Origin: a virus
Virus record (IMG/VR): IMGVR_UViG_3300013094_004858
Location: 1 to 25,889 of that record
Strand: one strand, 5' to 3'
Length of the DNA: 25,889 nt
Shown: positions 1 through 8,202 of the stretch, one piece after another
Position numbering within the stretch: the stretch's first letter is position 1
Layout of the letters: the number at the start of each line of letters is the position of its first letter
Made by a program: the position numbers and the translations under genes
Notes under the pieces: generated by a model
Told to the model about the DNA's origin: nothing
Databases searched by the model: none
The model's input: the letters and a program-made list of their open reading frames with translations, nothing else

Positions 1-123
1 AATTCTCCAACCGGCTCTAATAATGAATATGCCGCAAGTTTGGCTGGCACTTTTTTACTGCCAGCAACCTTCACAGCTTATACTCCATTAAATCAAGTTG
101 GCTCTGCTAACGAATGGTGCTAA
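1..123 (+). CDS. C-terminal end of an upstream gene (partial)
   Basis: Frame 1 is open from the window edge to a TAA at 121-123 and gives 40 residues ending in N-E-W-C. The segment is rich in Ser, Thr, Ala, Asn and Gly, which resembles the virion proteins further right. It is too short to assign a family. The stop lies 9 nt before the pirin start, so the two genes are probably co-transcribed. Confidence 0.55.
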   Translation, partial: NSPTGSNNEYAASLAGTFLLPATFTAYTPLNQVGSANEWC

Positions 124-132
124 CCGTAACTG

Positions 133-804
133 ATGATAACACTAAGACCCGCTGCTACACGCGGTAATCCTAGAGCCCCGTTTATCACGAGTTACAGAAC
201 ATTCAGCTTTCCCAGCTATTACGATGCTCGCTATATGAACTATAGCGATTTGCAAACCATCAACGATGATCGAGTTCAGTATGCTTGGCAAGTGCCCTGG
301 CACGAACATCGTAACATGGAAATCTTTGGCTATGTGGTTTCTGGAAGCAGTCATCATGTGGACAGTCTTGGAAACGATGTACTAGTGCCAGCTGGTGCTG
401 TTCAGCGTATGAGTTGTGGTCGTGGTATCGGCCACACCGAAGGCAATACTGCCAACACGCCCAATCGCTACTTGCAGTTATGGATCAGGCCCAATGAGTT
501 TGACACCGAGCCTGCTCATGCCTGGCACGAGTTTAGCAGAGAGGACAAGTTAAATCGTTTTTGCGACATCACAGCTCGATTGCCCATCCGTCAAGATGCC
601 AGGTTACTGGCCGGCATTTTTACTGAGGATTTTTCTTTTGACATCAACCGGCATAGACACTACTACCTGTACACAGTCACAGGTGTCGCAAACATAAATG
701 GCCATGCCGTGGCCGAAGGTGACGGCATGGCTTTTGAATCAGAACACCAGATCCTGATACAGGATCCTCGAGAATCTGAAATAATCTTGTTTGACCTGGT
801 CTAG
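133..804 (+). CDS. Pirin-family bicupin protein
   Basis: The 223-residue product matches the N-terminal cupin of pirin. The segment W-H-E-H-R-N-M-E-I-F-G-Y-V-V-S-G (residues 56-71) corresponds to the pirin H-x-H-R-G-x-E signature. It is followed by H-x-D-S-L-G-N (75-81) and M-S-C-G-R-G-I-G-H-T-E (93-103). The expected metal ligands are present: His57, His59, His101 and Glu103. Known pirins are cytoplasmic Fe-binding proteins; some have quercetinase activity and others act as redox-linked regulators. The role in a phage is unknown. The start lies 9 nt after the previous stop and has no convincing Shine-Dalgarno sequence. The TAG stop overlaps the stop of the convergent glycosyltransferase gene within CTAG. 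The family is a confident call; the function is not. Confidence 0.85.
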   Translation: MITLRPAATRGNPRAPFITSYRTFSFPSYYDARYMNYSDLQTINDDRVQYAWQVPWHEHRNMEIFGYVVSGSSHHVDSLGNDVLVPAGAVQRMSCGRGIGHTEGNTANTPNRYLQLWIRPNEFDTEPAHAWHEFSREDKLNRFCDITARLPIRQDARLLAGIFTEDFSFDINRHRHYYLYTVTGVANINGHAVAEGDGMAFESEHQILIQDPRESEIILFDLV

Positions 805-807
805 ACC
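798..807. other. 10-bp palindrome holding both convergent stop codons
   Basis: GGTCTAGACC is a perfect palindrome. Its central CTAG supplies the TAG stop of pirin (802-804) and, on the other strand, the TAG stop of the glycosyltransferase (801-803). The two genes therefore end on each other with no intergenic space. No T-tract follows on either strand, so it is not a standard terminator. Confidence 0.6.
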
Positions 808-1949
808 TTGAACCAACCCAGATACTGATGCACACGATCAACGACCGCAGTCCAGTTGCCCATGCTGGGTTGACGGAACAATCTGGCTGTGCTGTACCAC
901 GGACTGGAATCTCGATCCAGCAACCAGCGCCAGTCCAACGCAAACCAATTCAGCATGACCCAAACTGGTCTTCCTAGCGCACCACTCAGATGTGCAACCG
1001 CGGTGTCTACGGCCAAGACCACGTCGCAGTTCATGATCAAGGCTGCAGAATCAGCAAACGACTGTACCGATCCTGGATAGCAAGCCACACCTGATGCTGC
1101 GAGTGCATCGTTTTCTTCCTGGGTACAATCTACCTGCAGATTGATCCACTCATAACCGGGATTGCGCTGGATCAATCGCAACATGTCACCAAACTGCATG
1201 CCCTTGTGACGATTGATCCAGGTATCTCTACGACCCGACCAACAAAATCCCACTCGTAGACGGGTTTTTGGACCCAGGCGATCCTGCCAGGCACGCACAA
1301 GATCAGTGGGCGGAGTCAGATAATACTGTACATGTCCCAGGTTGTCCAAGGTAGTGCCCAGCACGCCCGGTATACTCATGATTGGTATCCAAAAATCAAA
1401 ACCTTCGGGAGTTTCTTCGTAGGGTATAAAACGTTCCACACCCGAGATGCACCTAAACAGCGGTATGAGACTGGCATTCACATGCACCCAGACTCTAGCA
1501 CCTCGACTGATCAAGTCGCCCACAAAGCGTATGAACTGCAAGTTGTCGCCGTGCCCTTGCTCGCCCACTACCAACACAATTTGATCCTTGATGTCCTGTC
1601 CGGTCCATCTGGGCTGTTGGTATTTGGGCAACAGTCCTGCCAGATGCTCGTACTGCCATCTATTTTCGTACTGTGGCCAGCCATTGACATAATTGCCGTC
1701 CAAGAGCCAGGCCACAGCCAAGTTGAATCGAGCTGTCACATTGCCTGGATCCAGTTCGATAGCACGTTGCAGGAACGGCACAGCAGCCCGAGGCTCGCCA
1801 CATTCTCGCAACACATTGCCGTAATTGTTGAATGCAGCTGCACAGTTGCGATCTAGTGCAATGGCCTGCACATAACAGGCCAGGGCCTGATCTGGATTGT
1901 TTTGCTCGCGGTGCGTGTTGCCCTGAGCGATAAGTTCGTTGATATTCAT
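801..1949 (-). CDS. TPR-repeat protein with GT9-type (heptosyltransferase-like) glycosyltransferase domain
   Basis: The 382-residue product has about two to three TPR units (residues 1-85; A-F-N-N-Y-G-N-V-L followed by A-I-E-L-D-P-G-N). The C-terminal domain resembles TPR-fused GT9 proteins: V-G-E-Q-G-H-G-D-N-L-Q-F (128-139), G-F-C-W-S-G-R (234-240), V-D-T-A-V-A-H-L-S-G-A-L-G-R-P-V-W (314-330) and D-R-D-S-S-P-W-Y (345-352). GT9 enzymes transfer heptose or similar sugars from nucleotide donors. TPR-fused members are often linked to protein or surface-glycan modification. I chose Met at 1949 because the TPR starts there; an in-frame extension to 2048 would run through the divergent promoter. 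No good Shine-Dalgarno sequence is visible. It is transcribed away from the fibre operon and may glycosylate virion fibres or host glycans. The acceptor is unknown. Confidence 0.75.
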   Translation of the reverse strand: MNINELIAQGNTHREQNNPDQALACYVQAIALDRNCAAAFNNYGNVLRECGEPRAAVPFLQRAIELDPGNVTARFNLAVAWLLDGNYVNGWPQYENRWQYEHLAGLLPKYQQPRWTGQDIKDQIVLVVGEQGHGDNLQFIRFVGDLISRGARVWVHVNASLIPLFRCISGVERFIPYEETPEGFDFWIPIMSIPGVLGTTLDNLGHVQYYLTPPTDLVRAWQDRLGPKTRLRVGFCWSGRRDTWINRHKGMQFGDMLRLIQRNPGYEWINLQVDCTQEENDALAASGVACYPGSVQSFADSAALIMNCDVVLAVDTAVAHLSGALGRPVWVMLNWFALDWRWLLDRDSSPWYSTARLFRQPSMGNWTAVVDRVHQYLGWFKV

Positions 1950-1996
1950 AGCAATATTTAATTGAGACGCACAGTCCCGTAAAAATACCAGACCCG

Positions 1997-2004
1997 TATA
2001 AATA
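1997..2004 (+). promoter_or_regulatory. T4-type late promoter
   Basis: TATAAATA is an exact match to the T4 late-promoter box (cyanophage form NATAAATA) and is followed by C-T. It lies in the gap between the divergent glycosyltransferase and the first fibre-locus gene at 2097. Transcription should begin roughly 6-10 nt downstream, giving a leader of about 85 nt. By analogy with T4 it would need the phage late sigma factor and sliding clamp, which are not in this window. Confidence 0.65.
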
Positions 2005-2010
2005 CTAGTC

Positions 2011-2026
2011 AGCGCAATGGTGCGCT
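2011..2026 (+). promoter_or_regulatory. 5' leader hairpin next to the predicted late transcription start
   Basis: AGCGCA-ATGG-TGCGCT forms a perfect 6-bp stem with a 4-nt loop. It lies 7 nt after the TATAAATA box, so it would form at or very near the 5' end of the fibre mRNA. Hairpins at a 5' end can protect mRNA from decay, and this is a reasonable inference here. It does not cover the ribosome binding site, which is about 60 nt further on. Confidence 0.45.
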
Positions 2027-2096
2027 TTATGCTGAACGGGTCTCCCAACAGCGTACGGACTAGAACTCCGATTGGACTTCTTTAAGGAGAAAACAA

Positions 2097-3044
2097 ATGG
2101 GCAGACCATTAAAAATCAAAAAATCAACCACCAAAGACATTGGTTTCAACAACTTTGGTAATGTTGAAGTACCTGTTGTGCCAACTGGCATGACCACAGC
2201 AGAATTCTTGGGTGTAGTGGGCGGAGCCAATGCCGGCATCGCTACCAGCTCGTATCCAGTGGTGCAAATCACAGCCAACGTGAACGGTCAGCAAGGCAAT
2301 GCCTACATTATTACACAAAAAGGTCAGACCAAATACCTGGTTTCGGGCGAAGACTCGGTCACGGCCGGTTCATTTACTCCGGGTTTTTCATATCAGATCC
2401 AGAGCCTGGGCAATACCAACTGGACCACAATTGGCGCCGGAATCAATCCGCAAGTGGGTCAGGTGTTTACGGCCAACGGCGTGGGTGCCGGTACAGGCAC
2501 AGCATCAGATGCTGGCCAATGTGTCTTGGTGGCCAACGCCACAATCACCAGCGGACAAATGAACATGATATTCAATGCCAACGGTGGATCGGCTTATGCC
2601 AGCCGCCTTACAAACAAATACATCTGGGATGCTTCAAACACTCGCTATGCCGTGAACTTCTTTGTGGCAGGTACCACGACTCCGCTGTCGTTGGCCAACG
2701 TCACAATCACCGGCAATGCCGGCACATTCACTTGCTCCAACACCAATATTGGTTTGGGCGAACTGATCACAGTCAGCGGCGCACTGAGCAACGTGGCCAC
2801 AGGTACAATTTCTGGTTACAGCGATCCAACCATTTATTATGTGACCAACACCAACGGCACAAACACATTCACCTTGAGCACCACAGAAGGTGGCGCTAAT
2901 ATTGTGACAGGTACTGGTAACACAACTGGCTTGACATTCAGCACATCAAGTTCAACCACGTTCAAATCGGGAGCAGATCCAGTGACCTGGACCAACGGCA
3001 CCGGCAACTTGACTCTGGCACAGGTACAGAATTACACATCATAA
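2097..3044 (+). CDS. Virion structural protein (fibre or decoration protein of a T4-like phage)
   Basis: The 315-residue product starts M-G-R-P-L-K-I-K-K-S and has a strong Shine-Dalgarno sequence (TAAGGAGA) just upstream. Residues 89-136 hold a motif found in many phage structural proteins: Y-x-I-x-S-L-G-x-T-N-W-T-x-I-G-A followed by V-G-x-V-F-T-A-N-G-V-G-x-G-T-G-T-A. The C-terminal half is Thr/Asn/Gly-rich beta-structure (I-Y-Y-V-T-N-T-N-G-T-N-T-F-T-L-S). No enzyme motif, signal peptide or membrane segment is visible. It is the first gene after the late promoter and directly precedes the giant fibre, which suggests a particle protein. The exact role (fibre, collar or head decoration) cannot be told. 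Confidence 0.6.
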   Translation: MGRPLKIKKSTTKDIGFNNFGNVEVPVVPTGMTTAEFLGVVGGANAGIATSSYPVVQITANVNGQQGNAYIITQKGQTKYLVSGEDSVTAGSFTPGFSYQIQSLGNTNWTTIGAGINPQVGQVFTANGVGAGTGTASDAGQCVLVANATITSGQMNMIFNANGGSAYASRLTNKYIWDASNTRYAVNFFVAGTTTPLSLANVTITGNAGTFTCSNTNIGLGELITVSGALSNVATGTISGYSDPTIYYVTNTNGTNTFTLSTTEGGANIVTGTGNTTGLTFSTSSSTTFKSGADPVTWTNGTGNLTLAQVQNYTS

Positions 3045-3050
3045 AAACCG

Positions 3051-3078
3051 GGCAAGAGCTTGCAAACGCAGGCTCGCC
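3051..3078 (+). promoter_or_regulatory. Intergenic hairpin before the giant fibre gene
   Basis: GAGCTTGC (3056-3063), loop AAAC, GCAGGCTC (3068-3075) forms an 8-bp stem with one G-U pair. It can be extended by GGC/GCC (3051-3053 with 3076-3078) across a two-base bulge. No T-tract follows, so it is not a typical Rho-independent terminator. It may be an attenuator, an RNA-processing site or a 3'-end stabiliser. A late-promoter-like TACAAATA (3079-3086, one mismatch) follows directly. Confidence 0.4.
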
Positions 3079-3108
3079 TACAAATAGTAATACTAACAGG
3101 AGACTACC

Positions 3109-6100
3109 GTGGCCGTCACAAGAATAAAAAACAACCAAATCACTGATGCAATATCAGGAAATAGCATTGTTGGTATCAATGCCAACACCAAGATACAGGA
3201 CCACAGTATAACGTCGGTCAAATTGTCCAACAACCTAACCTATGGTAGCGATCTTACCATCACAGGTAATCTGAGCGTGACTGGTACTACTACAGCAGTC
3301 GACACTACATACACCAATATCCAAGATCCGTTGATTGTATTGGCAGACGGACAGACCACAGGAAGTCCAACTGTGGACATTGGCTATATCGGTCTACGTG
3401 GAAACCAAGCCAACATTGCTCTTATCTGGAATGAGGCCAACAGCACTTTTGCTGCTACCTATACCAACAGCGGTGTAAACGACGACACGATTGTTGCTAT
3501 CAACAGCTATGCCGACTTCAAGGCCAACAATGTAAACACCGTGACTGATGTTAGTGCTGGTGGTAACGTGTTTGGTGGCAATGTCACAGCCACAACTGAT
3601 GTTAGTGCTGGTGGCAATGTTACAGCTGCTACCAATGTAAGTGCTGGCAGCAACGTACTGGCCAATACCGATGTAAGTGCTGGTGGTAACGTAACAGGTG
3701 GCAATGTAAATGTGACCACTAATGTAAGTGCCGGCGGCAATATATACGGTGCAAATTTTGCAACAACAGGTTCGGGTGGCAATATCACCGGAGCCAATGT
3801 TATTTCTGCAACCACAATAACAACCACTGGCGATGTCAGTGCAGGTGGCAATATCATTGCTGGTGTCAATGTCAGCGTAGGCGGAAACGTCTCAGTTGCT
3901 GGCAACATCACGGCCACTGGTAATGTTGGCACAAATCAGTACCTGTTTGGTGACGGTTATTATATCAGCAACATCAATGCTGGCAACGTGTCTTCAACAA
4001 AAATATTCAATGGTGGCAGTTATGCCAACATAGCCGCCACTGACGGCAACTTGGTAGTGGCTGTTGGCAGTAGTTCAAACATAGTGGCCACATTCTACGA
4101 CACTGGTATCAACACCAACGGCAATCTCAGTGCCAGTGGTAATATACTAGCCGGAACCGATGTAAGTGCTGGTGGTAACGTAACGGGTGGCAATGTAACT
4201 GCTACTACCAATGTATCAGCAGGTGGCAATGTTTTAGCCAATACAGATGTGAGTGCTGGTGGCAATGTAACAGGTGGCAATGTAACTGCTACTACTAATG
4301 TAAGTGCTGGCAGCAATGTTCTTGCTAACACTGATGTGTCAGCAGGTGGTAACGTAACAGGTGGCAATGTAACTGCTACTACTAATGTAAGTGCTGGCAG
4401 CAATGTTTTAGCCAATACAGATGTAAGTGCTGGTGGTAACGTGTTTGGTGGCAATGTAACTGCCACAACCAACGTTTCAGCTGGCAGCAATGTGCTTGCT
4501 AATACCGATGTGTCAGCAGGCGGAAACGTAACTGGCGGCAATGTAACTGCTACAACCAACGTTTCAGCTGGCAGCAATGTAATTGCAGGTACAGACGTTA
4601 GTGCAGGCGGTAACGTATTGGCTTACAACAGTGTTTCTGCTAACGGAAATATAGCAGGTGATAATATAATTGCTGGCACTACCATTTCATCAGGTGGCAA
4701 CATACAGGCTTATGGCACTGTAACAGCTGGTGGTAACATACAGTCCAATCAAAATGTACAGGCTTACCAAGACGTTAGTGCTGGTGGTAATATAATTGCA
4801 AACTTCAACGTAACTGCTACAGGCAACGTAACCGGTGGTAACGTAAATGCCACAACTGATGTGTCAGCAGGAGCCAACGTGGTTGGTGGCAACATAGTCA
4901 CTCAAGGTACTATCACAGCCACAGGTACACTACAAGCCGGTAACATAATCACTGGCGGTTATGTGACTGCTACAGGTAACGTACAAGCCGGTAATATCAA
5001 CACAGCAGGTGATGTAAGTGCCACAGCCAATGTAAATTCAGGCAATGTAAACAGCGTCACGATCAGTGCTAGCGGTGCAGTGTACGGAGCCAACATCAAC
5101 AGCAACTATCTCTACAGTGCCAACAGCAGTTTGATTATCAGTGCAGTGGGTACCAATAGCGGTATCAGCATATTCACCAACGGTACAGGCAACATTGGTG
5201 TAGGTAACGCCTATATCAACAACTTGGCCAATCCGCAACAGGCACAAGATGCGGCCACCAAGTACTATGTTGACAGTGCAGTACAAGGTCTAGCAGTCAA
5301 AACTTCTGTGAGTGTGAGCGAAGTTTCTACATTGGCCAATGTGGCCAATGTGACCAATGTGGCATACTTTAATGGAACAGCCGGAGTTGGTGCCACATTG
5401 ACTGTGACCAGTACAGCTCAAATCAGCCTGGACGGTGTTGATCTCAGCACATTGCCGGCCAATGCCAGAGTATTGATCCAGAATGAAACTGGATCTGGTG
5501 CCAACGATACCAATGCTGCCTGGAACGGTATCTATTACATATCAACCAACAGTCCAACCAGCACTGTGTTTACACGCAGTTTGGACATGGACACACCAAG
5601 CCAATTCTACGGTGCATTTACCTTTGTTGAAGATGGTACTGTGTATAAAGCATCAGGTTGGGTATGTACCAACACTGCTGATGCCACTCCGATCACGATT
5701 GGTACTACCGCCGTTACCTGGAGTCAGTTCTCAGGTGCGGGTTCTTACACACAAGGCAACGGTATCGCAATCACAGGTACAGTAATCAGTACTAGAATCA
5801 ACACTGGCAATTTGCAATATGATGGTAGCGGAAACCTACAGGTATCCAGCTATGCCAATTTGACTTATCCAAATATTGGGTCAGCAACTGGTACCACATT
5901 GAGCTTGACCGGTAATTTAGTTGCCAGCGCAATTGGTTCAACCGACAGCATGAGTGCTGCTGGTAACGTTTATGCAGCCAATATCAGCACCAGCGGCAAC
6001 GTGTTTGCTGTGGCCAACATAACTGGTGGCAACTTGTTGACTGGCAACATTGTGAGTGCTGGTGGTAATGTTATTGGTAGCAACTTGTTGACCACTGGAT

Positions 6101-8121
6101 ATGTCAGCGCAACTGGCAACCTGTACAGTGGTAATCTCAGCTTGTCGGGCAATGTGTCCAGCGACATAAAAATGTTGGGCAACATTACCGCAGGCGGTTA
6201 CATAACTGCGGTTGGTAACATCAGCGGCGGCAACGTAAACACTGGCATTGTTTCAGCCAGCGGTAACGTGTACTCGGCCAATGTATTGGCCACAGGCGAT
6301 ATTATTCCTACTGCGGCCAACACATACAATTTGGGTAACGCAACCAACAACTGGCAGAGTTTGTATCTAAGCGGAAGTACCATTTACTTGGGCAACATCC
6401 AGCTCAAGCAAACCACAACAAATACTTTCAGCGTAACAACCAGCGATGGTACTACACCGGCTAATTTTGCTACCAACAACATCAGTGCTGCAGGAAATGT
6501 CAGTGCTGGTGGCAATGTATTGGCCAATGTCAATGTAAGTGCTGCTGCCAATGTGTATGGTAACAACATTTCAGCCACAACCAACGTGTTGGGCGGCAAT
6601 GTTTATGCGACCAACAACATCACAGCTGGTGGTAATGTTCTTGCTACCACAGACATAAGTGCCGGTGGTAATGTTCTTGCTACCACAGACATAAGTGCCG
6701 GTGGCAATCTAATTGGTGCAAATGTCAATGTCAACTATGTCAATGCCAACAACAATATCAGCGCAGGTGGCAACATTACAGGTGCCAATTTTACAACAAC
6801 TGGTTCACAAGGCAACATCACAGGTGCCAATGTAATCAGCGGTGTAACTTTGACAGCCAGTGGCAATATCTACGCAAACGGCAGTATCACTGCTGTTGGT
6901 AACATTGGATCTGGTCAATACTTGTTTGGTGATGGTTATTATATCAGCAATATCAATGCCGGCAACGTGGCCACAACCAAGATCTTTAATGGCAACAGCT
7001 ACGCTAACGTGGTTGCAACCAACGGTAATGTTACAATTGGTGTAAACAGTAATTTGGTTGCTACATTTTACAATACCGGAGTCAGTGTAGCTGGTAACAT
7101 ACAAACCAATGCGTTTGTGCTTGGTGCCAACTTGAGTCTGAGTGGTAATGTTGACGGTGCACTCAATGTGGGTGGCAATGTGACTGGTGCTAACTTGATA
7201 GCAGTTACTGATGTCACAGCAGGTGGTAATGTAAATGCCAGTGCAGTTGGTGTACAAACCACTGTCAGTGCAGGTGGTAACATTTATGGTGCCAACCTAG
7301 CAATTACTGGATATGGAACAGTGTCAACGGGTGGTAATATAATCGCTGATATCAACATCAGTGCTGGCGCCAATGTTATCGCAGGCAATGTGTTCACAGG
7401 TGGATTGATTAGTTCGGTTGGTAATATCACAGCTGGCACTTTGCTTTATGTAGATACCACAGACGGCACAGTGTTGATTGGTAACAACACACCAGTATCC
7501 AGTTCGATCTTGACCTTGAACAGCACTACCAGCTTTGTGGTACCAACTGGTAACACTGTACAACGTCCAGCAACAGGTTATACAGGTATGGTGCGTTTCA
7601 ATACCAGCCAGAACAATCTGGAAGTGTACGACAATGCACAATGGAGTCCGGTGGGTTCAACCACGTTTACTGTAATCTCAGATCAACAGTTTGCTGGTGA
7701 TGGCGCAACAGTGAACTTTACACTGGGCAGCACACAAACTACCAACAGTTGCTTGGTCAGTATCAACGGTGTGGTACAAATTCCAACCCTGGCTTATGCT
7801 GTGTCTGGAACCTACCCAACCTGTGTGCTCACATTCACAGAAGCTCCAGAAAGCGGTGACGTGATTGACGTAAGAGAAATCACAACCACGGTGACCTTGT
7901 ATGAATTGGCCAGTACCAGTGGCAATGCCAGTGTAAGCGTAAGCAACACCAGCGCCGAAGTGGACATCAAGGGTAATTTGGTAACTACTCTGAGTGCAAG
8001 TGCTCCGGCTCTGACTACCAACGCAACCATGAGCTTCCAGTTGGTCAACAACACCACTCTAGCATTTGTGGTGCGTGGCACAGACGGCGTGACAAGAACT
8101 GCTACTGTGACGCTGGCTTAA
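3109..8121 (+). CDS. Giant repeat tail fibre protein
   Basis: The 1670-residue product starts at a GTG behind ACAGGAGA. Regions in order: a head (1-145); GN-rich beta-repeats such as V-S-A-G-G-N-V-T-G-G-N-V-T-A-T-T-N (about 146-705); a D-A-A-T-K-Y-Y-V-D fibre motif near 713-722; a globular domain (about 733-900); more repeats (about 900-1440); T-G-M-V-R-F-N (near 1493); and a C-terminal domain with F-A-G-D-G-A-T-V-N-F-T-L and S-G-D-V-I-D-V-R-E. The 17-residue unit, often alternating with a 12-residue unit, has few charged residues, which suggests a long beta-solenoid or trimeric stalk. It is probably a host-recognition fibre. A strong terminator ends the gene. A 63-residue module occurs twice (3937-4125 and 6916-7098). 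It is more than twice as long as the first gene's whole product and is the longest protein in the window. Confidence 0.8.
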   Translation: MAVTRIKNNQITDAISGNSIVGINANTKIQDHSITSVKLSNNLTYGSDLTITGNLSVTGTTTAVDTTYTNIQDPLIVLADGQTTGSPTVDIGYIGLRGNQANIALIWNEANSTFAATYTNSGVNDDTIVAINSYADFKANNVNTVTDVSAGGNVFGGNVTATTDVSAGGNVTAATNVSAGSNVLANTDVSAGGNVTGGNVNVTTNVSAGGNIYGANFATTGSGGNITGANVISATTITTTGDVSAGGNIIAGVNVSVGGNVSVAGNITATGNVGTNQYLFGDGYYISNINAGNVSSTKIFNGGSYANIAATDGNLVVAVGSSSNIVATFYDTGINTNGNLSASGNILAGTDVSAGGNVTGGNVTATTNVSAGGNVLANTDVSAGGNVTGGNVTATTNVSAGSNVLANTDVSAGGNVTGGNVTATTNVSAGSNVLANTDVSAGGNVFGGNVTATTNVSAGSNVLANTDVSAGGNVTGGNVTATTNVSAGSNVIAGTDVSAGGNVLAYNSVSANGNIAGDNIIAGTTISSGGNIQAYGTVTAGGNIQSNQNVQAYQDVSAGGNIIANFNVTATGNVTGGNVNATTDVSAGANVVGGNIVTQGTITATGTLQAGNIITGGYVTATGNVQAGNINTAGDVSATANVNSGNVNSVTISASGAVYGANINSNYLYSANSSLIISAVGTNSGISIFTNGTGNIGVGNAYINNLANPQQAQDAATKYYVDSAVQGLAVKTSVSVSEVSTLANVANVTNVAYFNGTAGVGATLTVTSTAQISLDGVDLSTLPANARVLIQNETGSGANDTNAAWNGIYYISTNSPTSTVFTRSLDMDTPSQFYGAFTFVEDGTVYKASGWVCTNTADATPITIGTTAVTWSQFSGAGSYTQGNGIAITGTVISTRINTGNLQYDGSGNLQVSSYANLTYPNIGSATGTTLSLTGNLVASAIGSTDSMSAAGNVYAANISTSGNVFAVANITGGNLLTGNIVSAGGNVIGSNLLTTGYVSATGNLYSGNLSLSGNVSSDIKMLGNITAGGYITAVGNISGGNVNTGIVSASGNVYSANVLATGDIIPTAANTYNLGNATNNWQSLYLSGSTIYLGNIQLKQTTTNTFSVTTSDGTTPANFATNNISAAGNVSAGGNVLANVNVSAAANVYGNNISATTNVLGGNVYATNNITAGGNVLATTDISAGGNVLATTDISAGGNLIGANVNVNYVNANNNISAGGNITGANFTTTGSQGNITGANVISGVTLTASGNIYANGSITAVGNIGSGQYLFGDGYYISNINAGNVATTKIFNGNSYANVVATNGNVTIGVNSNLVATFYNTGVSVAGNIQTNAFVLGANLSLSGNVDGALNVGGNVTGANLIAVTDVTAGGNVNASAVGVQTTVSAGGNIYGANLAITGYGTVSTGGNIIADINISAGANVIAGNVFTGGLISSVGNITAGTLLYVDTTDGTVLIGNNTPVSSSILTLNSTTSFVVPTGNTVQRPATGYTGMVRFNTSQNNLEVYDNAQWSPVGSTTFTVISDQQFAGDGATVNFTLGSTQTTNSCLVSINGVVQIPTLAYAVSGTYPTCVLTFTEAPESGDVIDVREITTTVTLYELASTSGNASVSVSNTSAEVDIKGNLVTTLSASAPALTTNATMSFQLVNNTTLAFVVRGTDGVTRTATVTLA
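4162..4596 (+). repeat. Five tandem 87-bp (29-codon) repeats in the giant fibre
   Basis: Five in-frame copies of a 29-residue unit run back to back: a 17-residue part (V-S-A-G-G-N-V-T-G-G-N-V-T-A-T-T-N) plus a 12-residue part (V-S-A-G-S-N-V-L-A-N-T-D). A sixth, divergent unit begins at 4597. Protein identity is near complete while many third codon positions differ (for example GTA AGT versus GTT TCA). Some stretches are exact: 51 nt at 4270-4320 recur at 4357-4407. Confidence 0.9.
6631..6702 (+). repeat. Perfect 36-bp tandem duplication in the giant fibre
   Basis: The 36 nt at 6631-6666 recur without any change at 6667-6702. This adds exactly 12 codons (G-N-V-L-A-T-T-D-I-S-A-G). Complete identity, when neighbouring repeats differ at many third positions, points to a recent slippage or recombination event. 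Confidence 0.9.
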
Positions 8122-8138
8122 TAGCTGCAACGCTCTAG

Positions 8139-8170
8139 AAAAAATAGGACTCCTGGAGTTCTATTTTTTT
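8139..8170 (+). terminator. Rho-independent terminator after the giant fibre gene
   Basis: AAAAAATAGGACTC (8139-8152), loop CTG, GAGTTCTATTTTTT (8156-8169) gives a 14-bp stem with one G-U pair, and the descending arm is followed by one more T. The A-run and T-run make it look bidirectional. It starts 17 nt after the fibre stop codon and separates this gene from the next fibre-locus genes. Confidence 0.8.
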
Positions 8171-8171
8171 G

Positions 8172-8179
8172 ACTAAATA
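8172..8179 (+). promoter_or_regulatory. Possible degenerate late promoter
   Basis: ACTAAATA has one mismatch to NATAAATA and lies directly after the terminator, about 24 nt before the start of the next gene. Position supports it, because the terminator would otherwise cut the following five genes off from a promoter. The match itself is weak. Confidence 0.35.
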
Positions 8180-8202
8180 CTGTCAATAAAAGGTAAAACA
8201 AT

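Noticed and set aside
1332-1856. Plus-strand 174-codon open frame
   Set aside because: It lies wholly inside the TPR/GT9 gene on the other strand and shows no recognisable motif. The GT9 motifs make the minus strand the coding one.
1950-2048. N-terminal extension of the glycosyltransferase
   Set aside because: The extra residues precede the TPR, overlap the divergent late promoter and hairpin, and look like translated non-coding sequence.
4162-4596. CRISPR-like regular repeats
   Set aside because: The units are in-frame coding repeats with no unique spacers, and no cas genes are present.
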